Assembly (NCBI GenBank): GCA_037974665.1
Contig: CM075765.1
Location: 5,089,501-5,153,500 of the forward strand
DNA from: Ehretia macrophylla
Taxonomy: Eukaryota; Streptophyta; Magnoliopsida; Boraginales; Ehretiaceae
Reading direction: 5' to 3'
DNA length: 64,000 nucleotides
The position numbers and the translations under genes are program-made. Positions within the stretch are counted from its first letter, which is position 1, and every line of letters starts with the position of its first letter. A model generated the notes under the pieces. It made no database searches. It was given only the letters and a program-made list of their open reading frames with translations, and was not told the DNA's origin. Below, one piece after another: positions 33,076 to 44,703 of the stretch.

Positions 33076-34367
33076 CCCTCTCCCCCTTAAACTAATTGCG
33101 TCCTCGTAATTCTTACATGATTCGGTAAATAGCTCCGGATACTTTTCTCTTATCTGATCTTCTCGCTCCCAAGTGGCATCCTCAACTCCGTGATGATCCC
33201 AAAGAACTTTCACCATAGGAATACTCTTGGTTCAAAGTTCCTGAATCTTTCTGTCAACCACTCGAAGAGGTTTCTCAACATATACCAAAGACTCATCAAT
33301 CTCCAACGGTTCTGGCTCAATAATGTGTGACGGATTAGGATAATACTTCCTTAACAACGACACATGGAAAACATCATGAATCCTACCTAAACTCGGAGGT
33401 AACGCCAATCTATAAGCCAAATCACCAACCTTCTCAATGATTTCAAATGGCCCCACGTATCTAGGACTGAGTTTACCTCCCTTTCCGTGCCGAATCAACC
33501 CCTTGCGCGGAGAAACCTTCAGAAACACATGATCACCCATTGAAAATACCAAGTCTCGTCGGTGTCTATTAGCATAATTCTTCTGTCTACTATGTGCTGT
33601 AATCATCCTTTTCTTTATAAGCTTCACATTATCCACCATCTTGATCATCTCAGGTAGAATAACTGGATCAACAGTTTTCATTTCACCTACCTCATCCCAA
33701 TACAACGGAGACCTACATTTTCGCCCGTAAAGTACCTCGTATGGTAACTATTATTATAAGCAAACTCCGCTAGAGGTAGATACTTATCCCAACTCTTACT
33801 GAAATCCAGAATGCAAGCTTGCAACATGTCTTCCAGTATCCTGATAGTCCTCTCTGACTGACCATCTGTCTGCGGGTGATATGGAGTACTAAAACTCAGA
33901 TTGGTCCCCAAAACCTTTTGTAGTTTCTGCCAGAACTGTGATGTAAACCTAGGATCCCTATCCGACACTATCTGTGATGGAACTCCAAGCAATCTCACAA
34001 TATTTTCAACATAAAGTTTAGCTAATTTATCAAGGGAATCAGTTTTCTTTGTAGCAATAAAATGAGAAGTATTCGTCAACCTGTCTACTACAACCCATAC
34101 ATAATTATTGCCCTGCGGTGATCTCAGCAAATCAGACACAAGATCTATAGTCACCTGGTCCTATTTCCATACTGGAATCTCTAATGGTTGCAATAAACAT
34201 GCCTGTCTCTGATGCTCTGCCTTAACTTTCTGACAAGTCAAACACTTAGCCACATAATCAGCTATCTCCCTCTTCATGTTGTTCCACCAAAAACTCAGCT
34301 TTAAATCTTGGTGTGTGCCGAAGTTGTTTGTGATTGTGCCAAGGTCACTGGTTTGCGGCTGGTTCAT
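32974..34367 (-). pseudogene. Tekay chromovirus pol 3' part: zinc-binding HHCC, integrase, chromodomain
   Basis: Read on minus. At 34325-34161 is the end of the HHCC region ([12 protein letters not shown]). At 34154-33687 is the integrase core with catalytic residues in TIDLVSD, VSDRDPRF and TDGQSERT. At 33705-33232 is the integrase C-terminal part ([24 protein letters not shown]). At 33216 onward is a chromodomain-type end (VKVLWDHHGVEDATWERE). Breaks are a Trp-to-stop between 34161 and 34154, a deletion plus frameshift near 33705, and an Arg CGA-to-TGA stop near 33229. Beyond the chromodomain the frame stays open through the polypurine tract into the LTR. The RT and everything before the HHCC are missing because another element abuts at about 34325. 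Confidence 0.88.
33076..33090 (-). other. Polypurine tract of element W
   Basis: On minus TTAAGGGGGAGAGGG directly before the LTR start TGTGACGCC; plus-strand DNA primer site. Confidence 0.85.
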
Positions 34368-35864
34368 ATTTGTATAAATGAATTGTAATCAATCAAGTGT
34401 GTTGTGAAATTTTTGTGTGCTATCCATGTGGTACAATTGGGTTGTGAAGAGAAGTGTAGGTGCTGGTCCAAAAAATTGCAGTGAGAAGGTGCTAGTTCGA
34501 TGAAGTCTAGAACGTTCATGGTGTTGGTTCGCATAAAAAAGCCATATGCTGTCCGAATCTGTCACTTTTTTTCCTTCTTTCGCTGGCTTCATTTGGCCAT
34601 GAAGAAACTAACTAAACAATGGTACAATCATTGGGCCATTATTAATATAATGATTGGCCCATAATGCCTTTTTTTTTTCTTTTTCTTTTTCTTTTTTTCT
34701 TTTTGGAATCTTCTCTACTTTTCTTCATTTCAGGCCTCACTCTTCACCACGAACATCACCTAAATCACAAAAATTTACATTAATTAACTATTTGAAACAT
34801 TAAAAATAATAAAATCAATTATCAACAAATACTACAAATAGCTAATAAATGCAATCAAGTAAATTCAAAACACCCTAAACAAATATCAATTAAGCTCATA
34901 AATCATAAACACATCAACATCCCCAAACCTACCACTTGCTTGTCCCCAAGCAAGAGTAGAAACAAACTAAATCTCCAAGTTCTCAAGGAATTATTCAAAT
35001 GAATCAATCAACACTCATTAAATGACAAAGAATCATAAAAATGTTGATCTCATGGTTAGCAATGAACCAAACTCATTCGGATTTCTGCAATGAACCAAAC
35101 TCATTCAAATTTCTTTCTTTAAAGCAATATAGTTTCCTCAAGACCACACCAAGCACTATTAAGTCACCACACTACCAAGTACCAAGACAACTCAACACAA
35201 CTAGGCCACAATACTCGTACCCCATTTTTTCTCATAATCATCTAAATGCCCATCGTACCTTTTATTCAATCCTAAAGCACAAAAAATAAAACACACTTCC
35301 TCCCTTTATTTGATGCTTAGTCTCAGACGGTTAGCTCAACACCCCGTGTAGTGAGCTTTCGAGGTCATCAATCCCAGCCATTCGAGGCATAGGTTGATAG
35401 GCTTTAAAAGGCCCCGTGCGTACCCTACTTACTCGAAGTGCTGAACATCGGAACACTGCACATCTTAAACACATATCCTTAAAGATAGACAATGAGTACA
35501 AAGACAGTGGTGCTAAACTCTTTTTTTTTCTTCTGTTCTTTTTTTTTTCTTTGTTTTTTTTTGTTTTTTTGTTTTTTGTTTTTGTTTTTGTATTTTTTGA
35601 CAACTACTATAAGGGCTAAGGCATATCACGAAAACTACTCAAACGAGGGCACTCATATCATAACCAAATTGTATCTTATCATCTTACTACCTAGACATAT
35701 AGCAACAGCTCAAGCATAATCTCGAAGTCCCCACACATTGTCTTTATCAAAATCAACCCTAAAAGTTCAATTCATGACTACCACACAAAATCAAAACTTC
35801 TCATGGGTAGCCAAGAGGGACATGGAATAAATACTCGACTCTCCATTACATGAATCAGAATCAT
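34325..35864 (-). other. 3' region of the non-autonomous element: partial LTR, tract and leader-like DNA
   Basis: Holds the partial 3' LTR (to 34919), the polypurine tract, a TTGCTTGTCCCCAAGCAA inverted word at about 34938-34955, and long T/TC-rich runs at 34668-34705 and 35520-35600. Short ORFs that read these T runs are not genes. Confidence 0.5.
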
Positions 35865-37823
35865 CTAGATATACAATTGCTCAAGCTTCTCATTGGGTGG
35901 TTTTATAAGAGGAGAATGTAAAGGTAACTCAATAGACTTATTATCGCAACAAGAAGGCTCTAAGGAAGTGTGTGCACCCAGCTTCCTAAAAAGTGAATCA
36001 AAGCTAAATTGAGCTATTATTGTGTCAAGTTCATCCTCCAAATATGATTGGGGCTTAGGGATCAAAGGAGTAAGCGGAGTACACTCATAAGACTCTACAT
36101 TATCAAGACTAGACACGAGAAGTATAAAAACATCAATCTCCTCTAAAGTAGGGACAAAGTCTACCTGAGTCGTGGTATTATGAAGCTCATATCCTCTTTC
36201 TAAGCAAGGAATTACCCTAGTCTCTTTCTCGTCTTCAGTTTCACTTTATTTTGTTCCACTATTCTCCCTATGGCTACTAGTTTCTCCATTGCTTTCCTTG
36301 AGAGAAGTGTGGGCATCCAACTCATTTAAAGGGAACCAGATTCAAATTGGGCAATGATAACATCAAGTACATCCTCCAAATATGGTCGAGACCTAGGGGC
36401 TAAAGGAGAAAGTACGGTAGAGTCACATGACCTATCAATATTATCACTAAGAGCACGAGAAGTGGAAACAACCAATCTCTCTAATGCAGAAACAAGGCCT
36501 ATATGAAACATCGAATCACAAAATGCATCATCTCATTTGAAACAAGGCATGACCTTCCTCCTCATTCTCATTCTCAATATCTTTCTCATTCTCCCGGTCT
36601 CCAAAACTCTCCCTATTGCCACTAGTTTCTTCCAACCCAACACTATGGTCAAAGGTAGTCTCAACATAGTCAAGACTATATTGGTCCGGGTGGTGGACCA
36701 TGGCCTGAGTTGTGCACTCATCCTCTCTCTTATTTTTAAGACATTCAGCTAACTGATCACTAGAACCCTCTAGCCTATCTACAGATTGTTGGGCTTGGAC
36801 AAGCTATTCTAAGAGTTGACTATTTTGGGCTTTTGCTTTTATGTCTTTCAAAAGTTGGAGGATTTGATCCAACTTTTCATCATTTGTGGGCTCAGAATGA
36901 GGGGGATCGATCCAAGTACTATTGTAACGACCCCGCTCCCCACGTGGAGCCCACGTAGAGTCTCACAGGGCTATCACTACCGAGGTATTGTCCGCTATTG
37001 GAAACCTAGCCTGCAGGCACAGGCCCCTTACGGGTTTGTCCCTTCGAGGATCTCTCCTCAAAAGGCGCCTCGGTTGATACAAGGGACCAAGCCCTTATAT
37101 CCAGCTCTCTCACTTCCAAATCTTCCGATGTGGGATTGTGTTACCATATTCCACCCCCCTTAAGGAGCCCCGCGCCCTCGCGGGCAGGAGCACAAGGGAA
37201 GATTGGCTCTGATACCATTTGTAACGACCCCACTCCCCACGTGGAGTCCACACAGAGTCTCACAGGGCAATCACTACCGAGGTATTGTCCGCTATTGGAA
37301 ACCTGGCCCGCAGGCATAGGCCCCTCACGGGTTTGTCCATTCGAGGATCTCTCCTCAAAAGGCGCCTCGGCTGATACAAGGGACCAAGCCCTTATATCCA
37401 GCTCTCTCACTTCCAAATCTTCCGATGTGGGATTGTGTTACCACAACTATGGTAGGCCTGCTCAATAAAGACATTAGGTACAAGGGTACCATAACACTCA
37501 TGGGGATCATAATCGGGGTAGGGAGGCGAGGGAGACGAATTTTCAAATTATTGAGGCATGTGAAAGGAATAGGTCCCTTGACCCCAAGATGGATTAAGAT
37601 GGCTTTGCTACCCATGGTCATAAGTACTAGAGCAAGGAACATTGTTTGACATATAACCTTGAGTGGTAAAACCATGGTCATGTAAAAAGTCCAAAAATTG
37701 TGGGGCAAAGCAACAATCAAAAGTAGTATGGTCATGACGACAACATAAAACACATTCCTCAAGTGGGGTCGGGAGAGGAGAGGGGGAACTACTATTATAG
37801 ACCTCATGATTGGGTTGATACAT
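35865..37823 (-). pseudogene. Gag-like protein of the non-autonomous element, with CCHC knuckle
   Basis: From 37823 on minus, MYQPNHEVYN leads to CVLCCRHDHTTFDC, a perfect C-X2-C-X4-H-X4-C zinc knuckle at residues 24-37. After the TRIM insertion the frame resumes with a helical segment (EKLDQILQLLKDIKAKAQNS) at about 36900-36830 and a long acidic region to 36533. Two later segments (36511-36326 and 36116-35865) each contain a related SYLEDELDTIIAQF / PYLEDVLDVIIAQF block, so part of the gene was internally duplicated. Several stops are present. A nucleic-acid-binding gag role is inferred from the knuckle and position. Confidence 0.6.
36923..37445 (-). mobile_element. TRIM (terminal-repeat retrotransposon in miniature), 523 bp, complete
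   Basis: Two 226-bp LTRs, 36923-37148 and 37220-37445, in direct orientation and almost identical. On minus they start TGTGGTAACACAATCCCACA and end GGGGTCGTTACA; the inner start has one change (TATGG). The 71-bp interior contains, on minus, a primer-binding site TGGTATCAGAGCC (37217-37205) and a purine-rich CCTTAAGGGGGG tract before the 3' LTR. The 5-bp target duplication ACTAT is perfect at 36918-36922 and 37446-37450. No coding capacity. It cuts the gag-like gene of the host element. Confidence 0.95.
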
Positions 37824-38246
37824 GACTCAAATAGAAAGAATTAGCACAAACAACCCAAATAACAAATAAAAAACTCCCTAAGAGAAAGTTTAACGGTTGG
37901 CTCCTAAAACAAATAAAATAGTAGTTAAAAAACAACTTACAAACAAAGAAAAGAAAAGCAGCCAACTACCTACCACAATCCTAAAATCTAGAAATAAAAG
38001 AAAAACAGTAAACAACTATGAATTCAAAGCACTAAATTAACACAATAAAGTCTATTGAAAACAATAAACTAAGAAAGTTAACTATAAAACAAGTAAATCT
38101 AAACTATTCAATTAAAAGCACGTAAATCAAGAAAATAGAAATTACAACATGAAAAAGACAAAACTACGAAAAGTAACTAATTAACAAAAACTAAAATCAC
38201 GAAAATAAACTACTAAACACAAAAACACACAATGATTCACTGTGCC

Positions 38247-38264
38247 TCTCCGGCAACGACGCCA
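38247..38264 (-). other. Primer-binding site, tRNA-Asp type
   Basis: On minus TGGCGTCGTTGCCGGAGA, two mismatches from the TGGCGCCGTTGCCGGGGA site used by Athila/Tat lineages. Confidence 0.75.
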
Positions 38265-38675
38265 AAAACTTGATCTGTTTCTTGGTATATAGAAAATTAA
38301 GTGCAAAACAAACCAAGTCAAACCTCGCAAGTGCACGGGTCATGGTAAAAAATGGGCAAATGCGGGTATCGTATCCTCAAGGAGGCTCCTAAGTGATCTA
38401 TCGTGTGCTCGTGTGAAAAGAAGTCTAAAATCGTGAAATAAAAGAAAATAAAATGATTTGATAGGTTGATTGAAGGAGGATTTAATCTAAACTAAAAACT
38501 AACTAAGCAAAATTAGAAAGCTAATGAACCTAATCTTTGATGCAAACAGTTATGGTGGTAAGAAAAAAAAACTCAAGTTGGCCATGTCTCAGCCATCCCC
38601 AATTTCAGTTCGTCCAAATGACACTTCAATTGAAAAGGTTCAGGGTCCTGTCCTTCAACAGGCCCAAAGGTTGCC

Positions 38676-41600
38676 ATGAAAATTATGGGCTAGAACTGTC
38701 AAGGCTTGGGGCGAGCTTCCACAGTTAAATCGTTGAGAGATTTAATCTCTCATTTTAAGCCCAGCATAATTGGTCTGTTTGAAACAAAAATGCAGAGAAA
38801 TAAAATTACTCGTATTTGTAGGAGAATAAGATTTTGAATGATGGTTTATGTAGAACCAACATGGATATCTAGGGGATTTTGAATGATGGTTTATGTAGAA
38901 CCAACAGGGATATCTAGGGGATTTGTTGTACTCTGTAGGAATAACTCTGATATTCAAGTTGTAGACTATAACAAATCATTCATTCGAACTCAAGTCACTG
39001 ATCCTTTTAGGGCTAAATTTCTTTTTACTTTTATTTACTATTTTCCTGAAAAAAGAGCTAGAAAAGAGATGTGGTCTCTTTTAAACAAATTTTTCCATTT
39101 GACCGATAATCCCCATATTATTATGGGTGACTTTAATATGATAAAAAACTCTACTGACAAAGCTGGGGGAAAAGAAAAAAAACCTCTTGTGATTTGCAGG
39201 CTTTCAGGGATTTCCTCTTCGAAGCAGGTTTAATTGAGGTTCCAAGCAAAGGATGCAGTTACACATGGTCAAATAGAAGAAATGGGGTTGACCTCATTCA
39301 ACAAAGTATTGACTGGGCATTCTCTAATCAGGTGTGGTTCAACTAATACCCGGATGCTTGGCTTGTTATTCCTTCCCCTATCGGTTCCGACCACAGCCCT
39401 TTGGTGCTATCCCTGGACTGCAACGTCCTAACAAAAGCAAAGAAAAGATTCCATTTTCAATCTCATTGGGCAAATTATCAAGAATGCAATTCCATTGTTT
39501 AATCTTGTTGGCTTCAAGCATCAAATGATGATAGAATCAAAAATGTCAAAAAGAAATTGTGCAAATGCAAATCTAAACTTATCAAGTGGAGTTTGAAGAA
39601 CTTCAAAGGGGAAAAGGAAAAAATTGAAGCTCTGAAATTGAAAATTTTGTTCATGATCAATCAGCCACGTGGATCTTTTAACAAAGATGATTATAATGTT
39701 GCTGTCTTAAGTCTTGAAGCCCTTTGGGATGTTGAGGAAAAAGTCTGGGCAGATAAGGCAAGGATTAATTGGCTCAAAGCAAGCAATCGAAATACCAAAC
39801 TTTTTCATGCGGCAACGAAACAACAGAGAGCTTGCAATCACATTTTGAGAATAAAAAATAATCAAAGAAGTTGGACTAAAGACCCAACTGCCATAAGGGA
39901 ATGGATCAACAATTATTTCATCAATGTCTACTCAAGCACTGGAGACCGAAACTACAACTTTGTCCTTGACCATGTTAAACCTTGTGTCACTGATCAGATT
40001 AATGCAAACTTGATTAAACCTCTTGATCGCAAAGAAGTTCGAAAAGCAACAAGAAGCTTGGGAAGCCACAAAGCCCCTAGGCCAGACGGATTCCTGGGCT
40101 ATTTCTATTAGAAATATTGGTGCATTTTGGAACAGGACATTTTTCAAGCTGTTGTTGGCTTCATGCAAGGTAACTGTGGACTCAAAATGATTAATCATAC
40201 AAATATTTCTCTTATTCCCAAAGTGAAATACCATGAATCTGTAGGGGATTTTAGACCAATCAGTTGCACTAATTTCATTTATAAAATTGTGTCTAAAATT
40301 CTTGTGGGCAAACTTAGAACTCACCTTGATTCAATTGTTGGCCTTTGTCAAAGTGCATTTGTCCCGAATCGAACAATTCAAGACAACATATATTAATTGC
40401 ACAGGTGGTGGCTCATGCACTTAGAAAGAAAAGAAAAAATCCCAAAAAATTCTTTGCAGCAATCAAAATCGATATGTATAGCTTATGATAAGGTGGAATG
40501 GAATTTTTTGGAAAGGCTTTTTCTTAAAATGAATTTTCACCCAACTTGGGTCAAGTGGATTGTTGAATGTATTACTACTGTGTCTTTCTCAGTTTTGATT
40601 AATGGTTCACCATTACCCACCTTCACACCCCGAAAAGGGCTTAGACAAGGCGATCATTTATTGCCTTTCCTCTTTGCAATTGTTACTCAAGCCCTGAATG
40701 ACCTTATTGCATCATATCAAAATCAAAATTTACTTCGGGGTATCAAGCTATCCCGTACTTGCCCACCATTAACTCACTTACTCTTTGCTGACGACTCATT
40801 GTTTTTCCTTGAGGTGTCTCGCATAGAAGCAATGGCGTTTAAGGAGATTCTTTATCATTTTTGCTTTGTTTCAGGCCAAAGTGTTAACTTTGCAAAATCT
40901 GGAAATCTTTTCAGCAAACAAACACCGAAAGATATTAGGGAAAACTTTTTAGCTTTACTTAATATCAAACAATAGGTCAATCTTGGGAAATACCTTGGAT
41001 TACCAACAAACTAGGGAAGCTCAAAAATTCAAACTCTGAAATAGATCAAAGAAAAAATGATGGAAAAAATGGATAATTGGAGGAATTGTCTTTTGTCAAA
41101 TAGTGGTAAGGAGGTCCTTATTAAATCTGTCATTCAAGCAATTCCTACTTATTCTATGTCTGTCTTTATCTTTTCGAAAACAACTTGTAAACAAATCAGT
41201 GCACTTATTGAAAAATTTTGGTGTAGTAAAAGCAAAGATAAGAGCATTCATTGGAAAAATTGGGCATCGATCACCACTTCAAAAAAAGAAGGGGGCTTAG
41301 GTTTTAGAGATATTCAATCCTTTAATCTTGCCTGATTGCTAAACAAGCGTGGCGGATCCTCAATTGTCCAGATTTGTTGGTGTCAAAAATCCTTAAAGGA
41401 ATTTACTTCAATTAAGTTCCTTTCTTAGATGCGACTAAAGGGCGCCACTCTTCTTGGAGTTGGCAAAGTGTTTTTGCAGGAAATGAATTCTTGAAAGAAA
41501 AAGGAAAATGGAGAGTTGGAAATGGGCAAAGAAATCAACATTTGGCATCATCACTGGCTGGCTAACCACTCATCTATTGCAAAACTAGCAAATGTTCCTT

Positions 41601-42778
41601 TTGAAAGAGTTTGTGAGTTGATCGATCAGGAGAATGCAGCATGGAAGCATGATATGATTGTCCAGCTTTTCCCCATGAACATTGCCGAAGATATCTTCTC
41701 AATTTACATTCCGATGGGTGATTCAGTCGACACCTTTGTCTGGCCATTCTCTAATGATGGCAACTATAATGTCAAATCAGGTTATCATGTGGCTAAGTCA
41801 AGAAGTTCCTCTAGATCAACAACAACAAGCTCTTCTCATGCAATTGACCAAAAACTTTGGAAAATCATTTGGTCTCTTAAAGCTCCCCCAAAAGTCTAAC
41901 TTTTTCTCTAGAAGGCTTGCTCAAATGCTCTCCCCACTAAGGAAAATCTGTTCAAGCGCAAGTGTTCTCCTTCCCCTTTCTGCCAAATTTGTCAAGAAGA
42001 GGCAGAAACGGTGGAACATACTATCCTGTGCTGCAAGTGGGCTCAATTTGTGTGGTGGGGAAGCCCTTTCCAGATCTGTGTTGACAAGAATTCAATCTCA
42101 AGATTTGACCTGTAGATCTCTCATATGTCGTTGCGGTTCAAGAATGCGGGACTCAAGTCGGGAGAAAGTGAAGTTCAAATTGGTTTTATTGCTTGGAATA
42201 TTAAGAAAGCAAGGTGCGCCTTTATCTTTGAAGGTACAAAAATCAACATTCCCCTGGCAATTACGAATGCTTATAACAATCTAAATGAATATTGTAAAGC
42301 TAATCTACAAATGTCCCAAAGTCAGTCAACATCTACCTTCTATCTTGATCAAGATCGTTGGGTGTTGCCACCCTACAACTGGATTAAAATCAACACCGAT
42401 GCAGCCTTTGTTTCGCCTTCTAAAGCAACCGTCGCGGTGGTTTGTTGAGATCATTCTGGGAAGATTGTTAATGGTGTTGCTTCTTAGGTCCGATGCAACT
42501 CACCTTTGGAGGCCGAAGCCATTGCAATCAAGCTTGCGTGCTCCTTTGCTCGAAGGCTTGTAGGAATAATCATCGAGAGTGATGAACTTGTTGTTCTAAA
42601 TGCCATCAATTCATCAGGCTCTTGCCCTCCCTGGGCCATTCAGCCAATCATAGACGATATTATATTGATAGCAGTTGAGATCAATCAAATCAAATTTTAG
42701 TACACAAAAAGAACAACCAACAAAACTGCTGATTGGGTGGCTAAACATCTTATTCAAGAAAAATTAGCTATTGACTGA
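38676..42778 (+). pseudogene. LINE ORF2 remnant: endonuclease, RT, RNase H
   Basis: The start at 38676 leads into NCQGLGRASTVKSLRDLI, the APE-type endonuclease beginning, but a stop replaces the conserved Trp just before it. GDFN is at about 39125. A linker region lies at 39557-40111. RT blocks follow: ISCTNFIYKIVSKILVGKLR (40250-40320), RKGLRQGDHLLPFLFAI (40630-40680) and the catalytic FADDSLFF (about 40787-40810). At 41057-41335 is EGGLGFRDIQSFN, then the zinc-binding region near 41880-42060. A C-terminal RNase H at 42350-42770 has KINTDAA, EAEAIAIKLA, IESDE and TADWVA. Many stops and frameshifts; a 45-bp tandem duplication breaks the endonuclease at 38837-38926. Confidence 0.87.
38837..38926 (+). 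repeat. 45-bp tandem duplication in LINE endonuclease
   Basis: GAATGATGGTTTATGTAGAA and the following 25 bases occur twice in a row with two differences. Confidence 0.9.
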
Positions 42779-42893
42779 ATTTCTAATACATCCATCCCTT
42801 TGCAGGATATTTTTGTAAATGACATTACCTCTAGTTAAATCTTTGACTTTCATCTTAATGAAATATTAACCTTTTTACAAAAAAAAATAACAG

Positions 42894-43368
42894 TACCAAC
42901 TTATAAATAGTTAAAATGTCTATTCTGCACTCTAATATTTACAATTACGAAATTACCCTTAATACTTCACTAATGGAAAATTACTTTTATACCTTTATTT
43001 GTATTCCAACAAAACAAAGCTTAACAATTTACGCACATTTCATTTTTTCACTTTACCTCTTGATCTTCCTCTTCGCAACTATCAGTTTGTCCATTATCTA
43101 TCTCAATCAATTTTACAACAGGGGTGAGTTGAGTAAAAAACCTCAAAAAAGTCATCACTCTCTCTCTCTTCTTTCTCTCTCTCTATCTATACATACATAT
43201 ACATCAAACATGCAACAACTTTCATTACCTAAAAATAGAAACCAATAAAATATTGACAACAAAAAACTAGATAAAAAAATAGAAAAAAGAGAATTTTTTT
43301 CTTTTTCATTTTTTCTCATTTTTCTTTGGTTTATTGTTGATTTTGAGCTGAACCCATCTACTTTCTTG
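42894..43368 (+). promoter_or_regulatory. Di19 upstream region with TATA-like box and CT-rich leader
   Basis: TATAAATA at 42902-42909 and a CT-repeat tract at 43157-43185 precede the Di19 ATG. CT-rich leaders are common in plant 5' UTRs. No other gene was seen. Function is doubtful because the downstream gene is broken. Confidence 0.4.
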
Positions 43369-43738
43369 ATGGATTCTGATTTTTGGACCTCTCGCCTGGC
43401 CGCTGCCAAGCGGCAATTCAATCTGCAGCACCACCACAGCCACGGCGGCAGCAGCCACCATCACCACCACCACAGCAGCAGCAGCAGCAGCTATCTCAAC
43501 TCACAATTTGGTATTTATTTTCCTTTTCGTTTCTTTACTTTATTATTTTTTTACTGTTTTGTTGGAAAATAAAATTTTAATGGGGTTGTTTTTATTTATT
43601 TATTTATATTATCGGCTAAACATAGATGAAATCGAGGTACCCGACCCGATTTTCCATGCCCATATTGCTATGGAGACTTTGATTAAGCATCTCTTTGTTT
43701 CCATCTCGAAGAGCATTCTTCTGAGTCCAAAGTCACCG
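43369..43738 (+). pseudogene. Di19: Di19 (drought-induced 19) zinc-finger protein, exons 1-2 only
   Basis: Exon 1 (43369-43510) starts MDSDFWTSRLAAAKRQF, the typical Di19 opening, then a His/Ser-rich stretch coded by CAC/CAG repeats, with a good GT donor. Exon 2 (43611-43738) has the frame LNIDEIEV and then DFPCPYCY, part of the first Di19 zinc finger. Three lesions are visible: the acceptor AG is TT at 43609-43610; one base is missing near 43647, shifting the frame; and a TAA replaces a codon after GDFD. The later exons with the second zinc finger, nuclear signal and C-terminal domain are not found downstream. Intact Di19 proteins are about 200-220 residues and act in drought and salt responses. 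This copy is a truncated pseudogene. Confidence 0.83.
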
Positions 43739-44644
43739 TAAGTTTTTTCCTGTAATGATTGTTGTTAATATGTATGTCGTATCTATAAATTATTTCTATA
43801 TTTCCTTTGTGTTGTTTCTGGAGAAGGCTGTTCGTTTTCAATTTGTAATTTTTATTGTCTATTTTTTTTTCCATTTTGTCAATGTTCAGATGCTAGAAAA
43901 TGAGAATAAGTATTTTTTTTTTTCTAAAATTGGGAAAATGAAGGACGTGTTAAGTGAAAATATTTGAAGAAAACATAGTTCTTATAAAATTCTGGAAATG
44001 GTTGAAAATTATCTTTTACATGTGAAAAGACACTTAGATTTTTACGCACGTGTCTTAAAGGCCTATTTGTTCTTGCGACTCCCTAGACTGCAATAAGGAT
44101 ATGTGATCTAAAACAATCCAGCTTGGAGAAATGTTTTCCAGAAAATTGTTGGATTTGTTTTGTTTTTGATTTTTTTTCTTTTGGAAATATTGGAGCTTTC
44201 TTTAAGTGGAAAATAGTGTTGGTACAAAATTATTAGCGTAGAGTACAAGTGGTGTTTGTAGATGATGGCAGAGAAAGGTACATAATATGATAATGATGAA
44301 AATAATTTGATTTTTTTTTTTTATGTGCCTTGACTGGATTATTGGGTTTCTTTTGTTTCTGGATTTTGTTTGGAAATATTGGAGCATTTTTGTAGAACTA
44401 CTAGGCAGTAAAATGTAAGGAAGTAAATTTTAACATGCTAATAAACAATATCTTATAGTTGAATATTTATTAATTGATAAAATGGTGAATAATGTTCCAG
44501 GTAGAGTAGAAAATCCAATAGTAGTATATATATATCTTTTTGAAATGAAAATTGTTCTCTAGTGTAAACAATAGTTGTATATCTATTAATTTGATAAAAT
44601 GGTGAATAATGTTCCAGGTAGAGTAGAAAATCCAGAAAACTTTG
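43739..44644 (+). other. AT-rich spacer with local duplications
   Basis: No Di19 exon 3 or other exon seen. A segment of about 45 bases (GATAAAATGGTGAATAATG and on through GAAAATCCA) occurs at 44476-44518 and again at 44591-44634, just before the MAP1A start. Confidence 0.5.
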
Positions 44645-44703
44645 ATGGCGATGGCGGAAACTAGCTTATCCTGTGCTCAATGTGGCAAACCTGCTCAGCT
44701 TCA
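44645..44703 (+). pseudogene. MAP1A: Methionine aminopeptidase 1A, first exon fragment
   Basis: ATG 44645 opens MAMAETSLSCAQCGKPAQL, the start of the N-terminal C6H2/MYND-like zinc-finger region of plant cytosolic MAP1A, and ends at a good donor (CA|GTATGT, GT at 44704). The second exon, which should supply the rest of the zinc finger, and the catalytic domain are not found in the following 3.5 kb, where other elements appear instead. Intact MAP1A removes initiator methionine from new proteins. An alternative is a true first exon with a very long intron, but the content downstream makes a fragment more likely. Confidence 0.7.

Larger units (their letters stand above)
34325..38550 (-). mobile_element. 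Non-autonomous LTR element (Tat/Athila-like LARD) in the W pol
   Basis: Minus orientation. A tRNA-Asp-type primer-binding site is at 38264-38247, with a partial 5' LTR to its right (38265 to about 38550). A gag-like gene is at 37823-35865, and a G-rich tract followed by TGTTGATGTG is at 34932-34919, marking a partial 3' LTR (34919 down to about 34325). No protease, RT or integrase is present, so it relied on another element. The two LTR pieces do not overlap in sequence, so both are truncated. It interrupts pol of element W on the left and meets a LINE on the right. Confidence 0.65.
38550..42893 (+). mobile_element. L1-type LINE with terminal RNase H, + strand
   Basis: Endonuclease, RT, zinc-finger-like and RNase H blocks in order, ending in a short A tract at 42884-42892. 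It lacks ORF1, so it is 5' truncated. AACAGT occurs at both presumed borders (about 38527 and 42889), only a weak candidate for a target duplication. It lies where the 5' LTR of the non-autonomous element is cut. Confidence 0.82.

Noticed and set aside
35416-35719. Phe-rich ORFs
   Set aside because: They read long T runs in the non-autonomous element.
37130-37468. ORFs spanning the second TRIM LTR on either strand
   Set aside because: They cross LTR borders and are duplicated with the LTR; TRIMs code for nothing.
38520-42896. AACAGT as LINE target duplication
   Set aside because: Six bases is short for an L1 and the 5' border is not fixed independently.
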